DNA of 64,000 bases from Muriicola jejuensis (GCF_010671595.1 NZ_JAABOP010000001.1:62001-126000); one strand, 5' to 3'. Counted from the first letter of the stretch, positions 44,800 through 54,769 are shown. Program-made: numbers and translations. Notes: generated by a model from the sequence alone, not told the origin.

Positions 44800-45171
44800 T
44801 GTTTACGCTTTCCTGTAAGATCTGAACTATCACATTAACGATGCCCTATATTCATTATGAAGCCTGAGAATACCTCTGCCTGAGAACCCCAAATAAATCT
44901 CTTGGCGTACAAGTGGTCCAAATTCAAAATCAGAATGTTGCCTTGTCTCTATGATTGTTAGTCAATCGCATCTTAACATATGGCCTGTTCCTTCCTTTTG
45001 AGATTCAAAATATACTTATTTACCTGTCTTATGCATTCCTCCAGATATCGCATTAACCTTCACGGGCAACTTCTTGCTGAGGGATTCCTGAGCGATAGCT
45101 GCCGACCTGCAAAATAGCAGGAAGACCACTTCTGAGCCGAAAATCCTGAGTTTTTTAGACCATATCACCTG
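44800..45171. other. Intergenic region between the cyclase operon and the S8 peptidase (372 bases)
   Basis: No coding frame or RNA gene is evident. It is both the leader of the cyclase operon and the downstream region of the S8 gene, since both are on the minus strand. Close to the cyclase start is a 9-base direct repeat (44862-44886). At the S8 end a nine-base inverted repeat (AATAGCAGG at 45113-45121 and CCTGCTATT at 45168-45176) could form a long-looped stem around the S8 stop codon, but it has no T-run. No clear TAnnTTTG box is seen for the cyclase. Confidence 0.5.
44862..44886. repeat. Direct repeat GCCTGAGAA upstream of the cyclase operon
   Basis: GCCTGAGAA occurs at 44862-44870 and 44878-44886, 16 bases apart, about 65 bases upstream of the cyclase ATG. 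The spacing would put both copies on nearly the same DNA face only loosely; it may be a regulator site or chance. Confidence 0.35.
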
Positions 45172-48100
45172 CTATTCCTTAAAGATCTTGTACTCCAAAA
45201 TACGACCTTCACCAATAATTCTCAAAGCATAGAGCCCGGCAGGAAGTCCGGTAAGGTCCAGTTCAAGGGGTGAAGAAGAAAATGAATCAAAATTCTGGGA
45301 GAGGAGTACATGCCCCCATACCAGATCCCTGATCTCCACCCTGCCTAAGGAAATAGACTCTGTTTCCACGAAGAGGATAGATGAAACCGGATTCGGATAT
45401 ACAACTCCTGCATCTTCTGGGAAACCACCCTGTGTTCCAGTTCCGCTCAGTACGGTGGTTACCGGATTAGCGAAATTATTCAGGCATGAAAACTGAATGG
45501 CTGCCAGCCTGGAAGACCCCGTATTAAAGTATCCGTCAGAATCACACCTGGCACCGAAAATGAAATCGAATCCGGTGGCGGAGGCGAATTGTACTTCCAC
45601 ATTGATCTTTGGATTGCTATTGGAAACACCTCCATCGGAGGTATCTGATCCGTTGATCCTCAGGAGATCCCCATTGATGCCACTCATAAAAGGATCCTGG
45701 ATTCTTTTGGGATCGTTTACGGTATACCCGTCTGGAAGTGTAATGGCGTTGAATTCCTGATACTGGTTTGTGCCGTCAATATCCAATAAACCGAGAACCA
45801 GATTTTGAATGTTGACAGGATTATCTGAACCGGATTCAACAAATTCAAAGCGGAACCTCGCGAAAGGTTCAGGTCCTCCATTATTTTGCTCAAAACGAAT
45901 TTCAGGTTTAAAATCCTCCCGGTTGTCAGAATTATTCCTGTCAAATTGAGTGATATGTGCGCCCGTCTTCTCGACAATGGTCACAAGGGCATCTATTCCC
46001 GGGGAAACCTGAGAATACCGATACACCGCTTCTTGCTGTTTGTCCGTACCCGAGACCAGTTGAAAAGAATCAAAAGTAAGTACTGCCGCATCACCGCAAG
46101 GCGTTACGTTTACCTTACCCGTGCCGCTGCATGTAGTGCCATCAACAAGAACATAATTCATCAACCCTTCGTCATTGATCGAAATCGAGTACGTACCCTC
46201 TGGCAGCAGCAAACCTTCCTCCGTAAGAATTTCCCCATTTACTTCATAGGTGATCCCGTCAGGGAAAACACTCTCCAGGCTGTCTTCATAAACAAAGCCT
46301 GTGATTCCCTGTAACGCGATATCTTCCGGGAAAAGACGTTCTCCGTCACGGATCTCTATATCAGCAATACAGACATTCAGAGCGGCCTTTTCAACGGTCA
46401 GGGTACCGTGACCTTCACCGTAGAATATGGAATAGTTCTGCGGTCTGTCCACCCTGATAAAGTATTCACCTGCTTCTATCGGATCTCCGGGTTCGATGCG
46501 AGTCCTCTCTTCTCCTTCGGGAACCTCCTCACTGACTGCTTCAAAGTAATCAGGAACTACTCCATCAGGAAATATATCCGATTGGGTATCCTCTCCTACA
46601 AATCCGTTTATGAAGATGTTAAAGGGGATGCCGGCCGTATTCTCTCCGTAGGCTACTGGACCCGACTGCTGTATTTCTACCAAGAGTTCTGCAGGTAATA
46701 CCCTGATGAGCAGTGGGTCCACATATATGAGTTCATAATTACTCGCAGGCATCTCGATCCTGACGAAATACTCCCCTGTGCCGATCAGATCATCGATCTG
46801 GAAGGTTTCAGGCTCTTCCCCGACCGATTCCAGGAAATAAGGGATCACGCCGTCCGGGAAAACCTCGGTGATCTCTCCTTCTTCCAAACCACTGATCAGG
46901 ACAAACTGATCTAACACTTCAGAAGAGAGCGCATTTCCGTAAACAACCTCAAGGGGTGCCCCATCATTATTGCCGCTTACGATCAATTCCTTTTTGACTA
47001 TCGTGAGTACGCCTAAAACTTCTCCAAAATCGAGGGTGTAATTCTGAGGACCTGCAATTTTGATGAAATACTGGCCTGCAGATATGATCTGTCCTTCCTC
47101 CTCTCCGAGAATAAATTGTGACTCCGGATTAGTCGTATCCTCAAGGATATACAGGAACCCTTGCGGGAAAACCGACTGCGTATCTTCGTCGTATACAAAA
47201 CCCTCAATACTGACACCGGGACAATCGCATACTGACAGGAGGTCGTCAATAATCGCATTCGATATCTCTGTTCCGAACTCTATCTCCAGGTCTGGTGTTT
47301 GAACTTGAAGGATGGCCGGTTCGACACCCAGCCTAGCAGAGTCATAAGTAATATTAAAGTTGGCTGCTATCGGGGCTAAAAATGCACCAGGATAAATATA
47401 ATGCCGATCTTCATCACCGATAGTCACCTCAATTCCACTAATTAGATTTAGAGAAAAGAATTTATCTACTGAGCCTCCATCTTCATCGTCATCTGTTAAA
47501 TCGAGGATGGCAAAAACTGATCCGTATTCGTTGCCGTCATCATCAGATCCTAATCCGCTATCATTGACAAGAGCCCTGGCTCGGTTGTTAAATGTGACAT
47601 TTCCTGACAAAAGATCCTCCCCGTTAACTACCGCACTAAAGGCACCTGTTTCTTCATTGACCAGGGCCCTGGCCCGGTTTGTCAAATAATTTTCAAATAC
47701 CTGCAGATCTAAATCAACAACGCTTAGTTCATTGACCAGAGCCCTGGCCCTATTGTTGATCGTATTTTCCGTAGCCATCCAACTACCTGAATTCAATAAA
47801 TCCAGAATTTCTGTATTGACAAGTGCCCTGGCTCTATTGATCAGAGCAAGGACATTGTCCTCAAAGAAATCTTGAGCATGTGCCGACTGGATAGCACTGA
47901 GAAAATCACCATTGTTTTCAATTCCCTCGGAATTGTATTGATAATCTAGTATTGGAAGGATTGCTTCCCCATATGTAATGCTGGCATCAAAGGGTTTGAT
48001 AATTAGATCCCTTTTGATTACTCGTTGCACTCCATTTATCAAATTAAGCTGATAGGCGTCTTTTTGTTCCTGGGATACCACTTCTACAAAATTCGGTGAA

Positions 48101-50904
48101 ATCACATAGGAATTTACATCCGGAAAAGGCCCTGTAGCCGTGGAATTGACTTCAATTTCCGGTAGCAATGGTAAACCTAAGTCTGCCAAAACAGAGTTAA
48201 GTGTTTCACCCTCTGGGATACCTCCAGAGTATGGTTCAGGCAAGCCCTCAACCCTGAAAGTGAATTCGTAAGCATCTCCAAACTCAATCTCTATATCCTC
48301 GGCAATGATATTCAGGGCAATCTTACCATCTGAGAAAAAGGTAAGGCCATTGGAAAGGCCTCCGTCAATACCCTGGGGGGTCTTCCCATTGGTTAGGACA
48401 AAAAGCTCCGGATTTCCGGCAAAAGGACCGACAATCGCCTTGATCTCGGTATCTGTATTGCCTTCCATGACCTCCAGTTCCTGGTTGTCGAAGATCACCG
48501 TGGGTGGTTCCGAGGTTGGAAAATACCTCCCATTGATGGTCACTTCAAAGGTGTCCTGGCTCGGTATTTTTCCCTCTTCTACTGCCAGGCCGGTAAGCAC
48601 TGCAGTCTGAGAAGCCAACAACTGGAAGGCTGCCTGGGCATTGATCAGGCCGATACCGGCATTCTCCTGCAGGCCGGCCGGGACAGAGGTAGTCTTAAAT
48701 ACCTGCAGCAATTGATCGGCCAGCAGATTGGATATTACCGAAGTTTCTACCGGCAATCCCCCTTCCGGATACCAGGCCGAAATGGCAGACTTCAAAAGGG
48801 CGAAAGCAGCCGCTGCATGGGGTGCGGCAGCGGAGGTCCCGAAGAAATTCGGAAAGGAATCCTCATCCGAAGCAATGTCCTGGCCTATTGACCCCACATT
48901 GGTATTTCCTCCATCGGGTGCAGATATATCGACCTCCAGAAGTTGATTGTTTTCCAGAATCCCGGCATAAGATGAGAAATCCTGTGCACTGGGGTTCAAA
49001 GCCACCCTGTAATCTATTGCCCCCACCGTAATGGCCTCAGGAGTCATGGCATGACCACTGACCGTAGGGGCTCCCTGATCGTATTCCAGGAATTGCAAAC
49101 CGTCTGCAGTTCCGGCATCACTGCTGGTCCTAAAAGCGATGTAGCGCATGGGAAGTGGGCCCGTTAACGGTCCTGAAGCGCTGGACCTGGTGATCAGTAT
49201 ATTGGCTGTACCCGTTCCGGTGGCCTGGAAAACCAGTACCTCTGCCGCGTCTCCATTGGTATTGATCCTATTATTCCCGACAATAAGATTCCCATCGTCA
49301 TCCACGAGGAATATATCCAGGTCAGTGGTTGCACCAGTGTTGTTATTCTGAGAAGCCAATCCTTCTGCCCACTGAAGGACGATCATGTAAGTGCCCGGTA
49401 CAACGTTTATCTGCTGAAGGACATCCTCTGAAGAATCCGGATTTGTACCGAATACATGAGCAGTAGCATCAGCTAGAGCAGGAATATTTGTCTGGGGCGG
49501 ACCTGAAGAGGGAACAAATAGACTTTGGTACCCCCGATCGGAGAAATTCCCGGCAGAGGTGAAATAGGCATTTCCTTCGCTCCCTTCCCCGCTGGTGAAC
49601 TCTCTGATAGCGTCAGAGATTTGACCTTCCCCAAAAAATGGTTCAAAAGGATAGGTGATATCATCGGTGATGATGTCGCACCCGGCGGCGGCGAGGTCCT
49701 GAATGGCCAGGGCAAAATCCCTGGGGGACAAAACCCCTGTGCTAAAAGCCAATTCGGCCCCCGGGGCAATATCGTGAACGATCTGCAACATGGCCCGGCC
49801 TTCATCGCTGGCCACTCCGTAGGGAAAATCCTTGATCACATCCACAGGGGTGAGATAGCCATTAGGATTATCCGTGCCTGGGAGATCTCCATTCTGTACA
49901 TCTACCGCAGCCCTTGATGGTTGTCCTGCACTGAAGGGTTGTTTGTCAAAACTATCTGAAATCACCCCTATTTTGACGCCTCTTCCATCCACTTTAATGG
50001 GGGTACCATCCTCCTCCCTCCCGACGACAAATGCTTCTCGTACAGCATCGGTAAGCATGGCCACATCTCCCTGAGACGTAACAATACCTTCAAGCCTTAT
50101 CGGGGTGTACAGGGGCCTAATAAAGTTGATGTTGGGTTCTGCGTTCAATGACAATAATTGGTTGATAGGGAAGAATACATCAATGGTGGCAAAGCCTTCG
50201 GAAACGATACGTTGAGGATCCACGACAAAATCCGTATTCATAGGATCTTGATCATACGATCTTCCGTAAGCATTACTGAGGATATTGAGGACATTTTGCA
50301 TTTGTCCTGTAGCAGGAACTATCTCGATCAGTACCTCCTCCTGGGCATTGATCTGATATATGATCTTAGAAGGTTCGTCCCCGGCATTACCTTCGGCCAG
50401 GGAGGTGAGCTCCAATCCGAGGGGAGTGCCCGACTTACCGCCTTGCTGTCCATAAACCGGGATGATCACCGGAGGATCAGGACATAGTGGAGAATTACTA
50501 CTGGCCCTTGATTTTTTTGTTTTCCCACCTGGGTTCTTTACTGTCCATTCCACAAATTCCATCTCATAGAAATCGACAAAAAAAGCATTTTCTACTTCTC
50601 CCGGCTGAAAAACGTTGAGAGCGAAAGAGGTTGTTCTCTTCTTTCCCCTCTGAATGACCAGCTTACTCAGCCCATTAGCAACAGTGACCTCTTCATCATT
50701 GGGATTGTTGTAGCTGAAATTGACGCGCAACATTCCGTTTCCCATGTCCTGTAAGCAGGATGAAACTGTGATATCCGCACGTTTATTATTCTTTGATTTT
50801 CCCTTCTGAGCTTGCAAAGGAGTCAAATATAAAGCAGTAATGAAAAAAGGGAGTACAAGGCAAAGTAATCTCTTCGCTCTACTTGGAGTGGGGTACCGAT
50901 TCAT
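45172..50904 (-). CDS. Giant T9SS-secreted S8-type serine peptidase with MBG repeats
   Basis: A 1910-residue exported protein. It has a signal peptide (1-32), an N-terminal beta domain, and an S8-like peptidase domain (about 310-715) with Asp317 in ISDSFD and Ser691 in GTSAAAP. Where subtilisins have the catalytic His (HGT), it has Glu368 (DEGRAMLQIVHDIAPGA). An IPT/TIG-like segment and a stretch with four NRARALVN motifs follow. Then come about five MBG-type modules (EGFVYDEDTQSVFP, YSIFYGEGHGTLTVEKA and similar). It ends with a type A sorting domain (VVYPNPVSS to KIFKE). It should be carried across the outer membrane by the Por/T9SS pathway and attached or released. Confidence 0.9.
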   Translation of the reverse strand: MNRYPTPSRAKRLLCLVLPFFITALYLTPLQAQKGKSKNNKRADITVSSCLQDMGNGMLRVNFSYNNPNDEEVTVANGLSKLVIQRGKKRTTSFALNVFQPGEVENAFFVDFYEMEFVEWTVKNPGGKTKKSRASSNSPLCPDPPVIIPVYGQQGGKSGTPLGLELTSLAEGNAGDEPSKIIYQINAQEEVLIEIVPATGQMQNVLNILSNAYGRSYDQDPMNTDFVVDPQRIVSEGFATIDVFFPINQLLSLNAEPNINFIRPLYTPIRLEGIVTSQGDVAMLTDAVREAFVVGREEDGTPIKVDGRGVKIGVISDSFDKQPFSAGQPSRAAVDVQNGDLPGTDNPNGYLTPVDVIKDFPYGVASDEGRAMLQIVHDIAPGAELAFSTGVLSPRDFALAIQDLAAAGCDIITDDITYPFEPFFGEGQISDAIREFTSGEGSEGNAYFTSAGNFSDRGYQSLFVPSSGPPQTNIPALADATAHVFGTNPDSSEDVLQQINVVPGTYMIVLQWAEGLASQNNNTGATTDLDIFLVDDDGNLIVGNNRINTNGDAAEVLVFQATGTGTANILITRSSASGPLTGPLPMRYIAFRTSSDAGTADGLQFLEYDQGAPTVSGHAMTPEAITVGAIDYRVALNPSAQDFSSYAGILENNQLLEVDISAPDGGNTNVGSIGQDIASDEDSFPNFFGTSAAAPHAAAAFALLKSAISAWYPEGGLPVETSVISNLLADQLLQVFKTTSVPAGLQENAGIGLINAQAAFQLLASQTAVLTGLAVEEGKIPSQDTFEVTINGRYFPTSEPPTVIFDNQELEVMEGNTDTEIKAIVGPFAGNPELFVLTNGKTPQGIDGGLSNGLTFFSDGKIALNIIAEDIEIEFGDAYEFTFRVEGLPEPYSGGIPEGETLNSVLADLGLPLLPEIEVNSTATGPFPDVNSYVISPNFVEVVSQEQKDAYQLNLINGVQRVIKRDLIIKPFDASITYGEAILPILDYQYNSEGIENNGDFLSAIQSAHAQDFFEDNVLALINRARALVNTEILDLLNSGSWMATENTINNRARALVNELSVVDLDLQVFENYLTNRARALVNEETGAFSAVVNGEDLLSGNVTFNNRARALVNDSGLGSDDDGNEYGSVFAILDLTDDDEDGGSVDKFFSLNLISGIEVTIGDEDRHYIYPGAFLAPIAANFNITYDSARLGVEPAILQVQTPDLEIEFGTEISNAIIDDLLSVCDCPGVSIEGFVYDEDTQSVFPQGFLYILEDTTNPESQFILGEEEGQIISAGQYFIKIAGPQNYTLDFGEVLGVLTIVKKELIVSGNNDGAPLEVVYGNALSSEVLDQFVLISGLEEGEITEVFPDGVIPYFLESVGEEPETFQIDDLIGTGEYFVRIEMPASNYELIYVDPLLIRVLPAELLVEIQQSGPVAYGENTAGIPFNIFINGFVGEDTQSDIFPDGVVPDYFEAVSEEVPEGEERTRIEPGDPIEAGEYFIRVDRPQNYSIFYGEGHGTLTVEKAALNVCIADIEIRDGERLFPEDIALQGITGFVYEDSLESVFPDGITYEVNGEILTEEGLLLPEGTYSISINDEGLMNYVLVDGTTCSGTGKVNVTPCGDAAVLTFDSFQLVSGTDKQQEAVYRYSQVSPGIDALVTIVEKTGAHITQFDRNNSDNREDFKPEIRFEQNNGGPEPFARFRFEFVESGSDNPVNIQNLVLGLLDIDGTNQYQEFNAITLPDGYTVNDPKRIQDPFMSGINGDLLRINGSDTSDGGVSNSNPKINVEVQFASATGFDFIFGARCDSDGYFNTGSSRLAAIQFSCLNNFANPVTTVLSGTGTQGGFPEDAGVVYPNPVSSILFVETESISLGRVEIRDLVWGHVLLSQNFDSFSSSPLELDLTGLPAGLYALRIIGEGRILEYKIFKE
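47563..47841 (-). repeat. Four NRARALVN motif repeats within the S8 protein
   Basis: The 27-base unit encoding (N/T/I)NRARALVN occurs at 47563-47589, 47656-47682, 47731-47757 and 47815-47841, at intervals of 93, 75 and 84 bases. The residues between copies are unrelated. The peptide is nearly invariant while third codon bases vary, which suggests selection on protein sequence. Confidence 0.9.
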
Positions 50905-51134
50905 CTGGTTGGTTTTTTGGCTTTTCAGACCAGAGCACGGCTACAGACTTGATGATGGTTTATCAGTTATCAAGCTGCATAGAAGGCGGAATTCTGACCT
51001 CACTCAGAAAGCATGTCTGATATAAGGAACGGTAAAACAGGGGTTTATGATTATGAAAGTAAGCAAAACTTTGCATATGACCACGTAAAATCTCTAAAAA
51101 GTAAGGATTTACTTAATCTTGACAAGATAAATCC

Positions 51135-51554
51135 CTATTCGACGATAAAACTCCGAATAGCGAGATCATAGCTTGAAAGTCCGAACCCAAGGATTACCCC
51201 CCTGGCCCCCGGAGATATATAGGATACATGCCGGAAATCCTCCCTCGCAAAGGTGTTTGAGATATGTACCTCCACTACCGGTGTTGTAATGGCTTTTACA
51301 GCATCCCCTATGCCCACTGAGGTGTGGGTATAAGCGGCAGCGTTCAGAATGATCCCGTCGTACGAGAACCCCACTTCCTGTATCTTATCGATGATCTCCC
51401 CCTCAATATTGGATTGGAAATAGGCTAGCTGTACTTCCTTGTATTTCATCTGCAGGCTGGCGAAATAATCCTCGAAGGAGGTATGCCCGTAAACGTCGGG
51501 TTGCCTCTTACCAAGCAAATTGAGGTTGGGACCGTTGATGATCATGATCTTCAC
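51135..51554 (-). CDS. aroQ: 3-dehydroquinate dehydratase, type II
   Basis: A 139-residue type II dehydroquinase of the shikimate pathway. The opening NGPNLNLLGKRQPDVYG carries the catalytic Arg and Tyr region, and EVHISN holds the catalytic His. The C-terminal SYISPGARGVILGFG matches the family in Flavobacteria. Length is slightly below 150, as usual. The gene is monocistronic, 82 bases downstream of the small barrel-like gene on the same strand. Confidence 0.95.
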   Translation of the reverse strand: MKIMIINGPNLNLLGKRQPDVYGHTSFEDYFASLQMKYKEVQLAYFQSNIEGEIIDKIQEVGFSYDGIILNAAAYTHTSVGIGDAVKAITTPVVEVHISNTFAREDFRHVSYISPGARGVILGFGLSSYDLAIRSFIVE

Positions 51555-51636
51555 GAGGCTAAATGTAAGGAATCCTTTTCCAAGTGCAAAAAGGCTGTGC
51601 TAGTTGAAATCGAGTACTGAATTAAGGATAGAGGCG

Positions 51637-52143
51637 TTAAAGCCTCCTCGGCCTCACCTGAATTGTGTGCATAATGCCCACATTCACGGTAGACCAGGTG
51701 GCCCCGTCGAGCTGTATGCCGGTATAGGAAAGATTTACCTCTGTATTGGTCCCGAAGAGATATCCGATCACGGGTCGGTAGTAGAGTCCGCCGTCATTGC
51801 CGTCATTGATCCCAACGGCATATCCTGCATCCCCTCCGAAAGAAAAGGAATTCGAGGGCCAGATTCTGAAGGAACCGGCCAGGGGCAGGAACTGTATGTT
51901 CGGCAGGTCGGGTCCCCCGTCAAAATTGTCTGGAAATCCATTGATAAACCCGGTCATCACTCCGGCATCCACCACCTCCCCAAGGGCGTGCATATAGCCC
52001 ACATCCACTGCAGCCGATAAAACGACGGCGTCTTTGAAATCGTTAAAGGGAAAACTTCCCTGTATGCCGATCTTGATCCCTTCCTGGGCATAGGTGAGAG
52101 ATCCGAAAATCAGGGCGGTCAGAACGAGGATTTTACACTTCAT
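51637..52143 (-). CDS. Small exported outer-membrane beta-barrel-like protein
   Basis: A 168-residue exported protein, with a Sec signal peptide (KILVLTALIFGSLTYAQ). I set the start at the ATG 52143 (MKCKIL) since a longer frame adds 15 polar residues without function. The mature sequence alternates hydrophobic and Gly/Asn-rich strands (GYAVGINDGNDGG, YRPVIGYLFGTNTEVNLSYTG), consistent with an eight-stranded barrel. There is no named family. Confidence 0.7.
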   Translation of the reverse strand: MKCKILVLTALIFGSLTYAQEGIKIGIQGSFPFNDFKDAVVLSAAVDVGYMHALGEVVDAGVMTGFINGFPDNFDGGPDLPNIQFLPLAGSFRIWPSNSFSFGGDAGYAVGINDGNDGGLYYRPVIGYLFGTNTEVNLSYTGIQLDGATWSTVNVGIMHTIQVRPRRL

Positions 52144-52237
52144 GTCTTGTTGGTTTTTTGTTTTATCATCTTTGGAATCTCCTACCATCTTCCTGCTTTC
52201 GCAAGATTATAGGACGGATCCCGATTGGTTATACCCA

Positions 52238-52264
52238 TTGTAAACGCTGAACGTCCTATCTTTA
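52238..52264 (+). promoter_or_regulatory. Probable xerD promoter giving a near-leaderless mRNA
   Basis: TTG (52238-52240) is followed after 16 bases by TATCTTTA (52257-52264), one mismatch from TAnnTTTG. The ATG of xerD begins four bases later, so transcription would start at or next to the start codon. Confidence 0.4.
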
Positions 52265-52268
52265 TTTC

Positions 52269-53165
52269 ATGAAATGGGAACAGGCCATCCAGGATTACCG
52301 CAAATACCTGAAACTGGAACGCGGACTTTCGGAGAACACCCTGCAGAATTATCAGAGGGATGTGGAAAAACTCATTGGTTTTATCGAAGGAGATACAGAC
52401 ATGCCCTCCCCTCTTTCCATAGATCAGGAAACCTTGTCCGCTTTTGTCTACGAACTCGGGAAATCGGTCGCTCCCCGTTCCCAGGCCAGGATCATCTCAG
52501 GGTTGAACAGCTTTTTTAACTACCTCACCTTCGAGCAGCACAGGAAGGATAACCCCATGGAACTCATCGAATCCCCTAAACTTGGAAGGAAACTGCCCGA
52601 TACCCTCTCGGTGGAGGAAATTGACAGCCTTATCAGGGCTATTGACCTCTCCAAACCGGAAGGAGAGCGGAACAGGGCTATGCTCGAGACCCTTTACGGA
52701 TGTGGATTGCGGGTCTCGGAACTCGTGCAACTGCGTATCTCGGACCTTTTCTTTGAGGAAGATTTTATACGGGTCACCGGAAAGGGAAACAAGCAGCGCT
52801 TTGTACCTATCGGGGGTGTCAATCAAAAATATATTGAGTTGTACCGCCATCAGGTACGCGTACACCAGGAAATTGATAAAGGGCATGAGGATATCCTATT
52901 CCTCAACAGAAGGGGAAGAGGCCTTAGCAGGGCGATGATCTTTACCATCATCAGGGACCTGGGGGAAAAGATCGGCCTCCGGAAAACCATCAGTCCGCAT
53001 ACCTTTCGCCATTCCTTTGCCACCCATCTGCTGGAGAACGGGGCAGACCTCAGGGCCATACAGCAAATGCTCGGACACGAGAGTATCACGACCACCGAGA
53101 TCTATATGCACGTAGACCGCAGGCACCTTTCCAGCGTACTGGAAAAATACCATCCAAGGCGATAA
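52269..53165 (+). CDS. xerD: Site-specific tyrosine recombinase XerD
   Basis: A 298-residue tyrosine recombinase that resolves chromosome dimers at dif with XerC. All six active-site residues are in place: Arg148 (GLRVSEL), Lys172, His244 and Arg247 (HTFRHSF), His270 (LGHES) and Tyr279 (EIYMHVD). The N-terminal SAM-like domain is complete. It sits in core gene context with no attachment sites or integrated element next to it, so it is the chromosomal enzyme and not an integrase. Confidence 0.93.
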   Translation: MKWEQAIQDYRKYLKLERGLSENTLQNYQRDVEKLIGFIEGDTDMPSPLSIDQETLSAFVYELGKSVAPRSQARIISGLNSFFNYLTFEQHRKDNPMELIESPKLGRKLPDTLSVEEIDSLIRAIDLSKPEGERNRAMLETLYGCGLRVSELVQLRISDLFFEEDFIRVTGKGNKQRFVPIGGVNQKYIELYRHQVRVHQEIDKGHEDILFLNRRGRGLSRAMIFTIIRDLGEKIGLRKTISPHTFRHSFATHLLENGADLRAIQQMLGHESITTTEIYMHVDRRHLSSVLEKYHPRR

Positions 53166-53254
53166 CGGGGCTGCTCTTGCAAGAAATAGAACTTTATGGG
53201 TCTTATCATAAGGTGTCATTTTATATCTTTAGCTTCCACAAAATTCAAATACCT

Positions 53255-54679
53255 ATGAGAAACTTATACCTCGCGGGACTGACCCTGATTTGCGGATTCA
53301 CCCTACTGGCTCAGAAAGACAGCAAAGCGGTTATTCAAAAACTGGATGCACAGGCCACCCGATATGGAGAAATTGCCAGGGAGATATGGGATCTTGCCGA
53401 GATGGGATATCAGGAAGAGCAAAGCGCTGCCTTGCTACAATCTACCCTAGCGGCTGAAGGCTTCCGCATAGAAAAAGGGGTTGCCGGAATTCCCACTTCC
53501 TTTATTGCAGAATATGGAAGTGGTTCCCCTGTCATAGCCGTTCTTGGGGAATATGACGCCCTCCCCGGGCTATCACAGGCAGCGGTACCCATGCAGCAAT
53601 CGGCAGGCAAAGCTGCAGGCCATGCTTGCGGACACCACCTCTTCGGCACGGCTTCCGCGGCCGCGGCGATCGCAGTGAAGGACTGGATGCAGGAGAACAA
53701 GATCAAAGGCACCATTCGCTTCTACGGTTGTCCGGCAGAGGAAGGCGGAAGCGGAAAGGTCTATATGGTAAGGGAAGGGTTGTTCAAGGATGTGGACGTC
53801 GCTCTTCACTGGCATCCGGGGGCATCCAATGCCGCCAGTGCCGGTGCCGCCCTCGCGAACAAGTCGGCCAAATTCCGCTTTTACGGCGTATCTGCTCATG
53901 CGGCAGGAGCCCCCGAAAAAGGTCGGTCTGCCCTGGACGGGGTGGAGGCTATGAATGCGATGGTCAATATGATGCGGGAACACATTCCGCAGGAAGCCCG
54001 GATCCACTACGTGATCACCGACGGTGGAAAGGCCCCGAACGTGGTCCCAAACTTTGCCGAGGTCTATTATTATGCCCGGCATTACTCCCGGGATGTGGTG
54101 ATCGAGATCTTTGACAGGATCGTTAAGGCCGCTGAAGGTGCTGCCCTCGGGACGGGCACGACCATGGATTACGAAATGATAGGGGGAACCCACGAACTCC
54201 TGCCAAACCTGACCCTTCAAAAGGTGATGTACGACCAGCTGGCCCAGGTGGGAGGGATCACCTACTCCCCTGAGGAAAGGGCCTTTGCCGAAAAGATCTC
54301 AAAGACCTTAGGTTATGATGCCCTGGACGAGAAGACCGCTTCTACCGTACAACCCTATGAGACCACGGCCAGGGCCTCAGGTTCCACAGATGTGGGAGAT
54401 GTGAGCTTTGCCGTTCCCACCGTGGGGCTTAGGGCGGCCACCTGGGTACCGGGAACCCCGGCCCACAGCTGGCAGGCCGTAGCCGCAGGAGGCACATCCA
54501 TCGGCAGTAAGGGTATGATGGTTGCCGCCAAAACCCTGACACTTACGGCCATGGAACTCTTTAAAAACACCGCTCTCGTAGAAAAGGCCCGGCAGGAATT
54601 CCTGGTAAGGCGGGGTGCGGATTTCAAATATATCCCCTTGTTGGGAGACCGGGAACCCGCACTGAACTATAGAGATTAA
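53255..54679 (+). CDS. Exported M20 family amidohydrolase (AbgB-like)
   Basis: A 474-residue exported amidohydrolase. Start at ATG 53255 gives a proper signal peptide (NLYLAGLTLICGFTLLAQ); the longer frame from 53177 adds 26 residues before it. The metal-site motifs are GEYDALPG, GHACGHH and CPAEEGGSG. The order and length match AbgB/amidobenzoyl-glutamate hydrolase-type M20D enzymes, which cleave N-acyl or aminobenzoyl amino acids. The true substrate is unknown. It follows xerD by 89 bases. Confidence 0.9.
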   Translation: MRNLYLAGLTLICGFTLLAQKDSKAVIQKLDAQATRYGEIAREIWDLAEMGYQEEQSAALLQSTLAAEGFRIEKGVAGIPTSFIAEYGSGSPVIAVLGEYDALPGLSQAAVPMQQSAGKAAGHACGHHLFGTASAAAAIAVKDWMQENKIKGTIRFYGCPAEEGGSGKVYMVREGLFKDVDVALHWHPGASNAASAGAALANKSAKFRFYGVSAHAAGAPEKGRSALDGVEAMNAMVNMMREHIPQEARIHYVITDGGKAPNVVPNFAEVYYYARHYSRDVVIEIFDRIVKAAEGAALGTGTTMDYEMIGGTHELLPNLTLQKVMYDQLAQVGGITYSPEERAFAEKISKTLGYDALDEKTASTVQPYETTARASGSTDVGDVSFAVPTVGLRAATWVPGTPAHSWQAVAAGGTSIGSKGMMVAAKTLTLTAMELFKNTALVEKARQEFLVRRGADFKYIPLLGDREPALNYRD

Positions 54680-54769
54680 ATGGCTGTGAGCAAACAGCTC
54701 AACTTTTTTATCCCTTGCTGTAACTAAGTCGGGGAAATCGATACTAATCCTAGTGACACCAGCTACAGA

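Noticed and set aside
52269-53165. Mobile-element integrase
   Set aside because: The protein is full-length XerD with core neighbours. I see no attachment repeats or other phage or plasmid genes.
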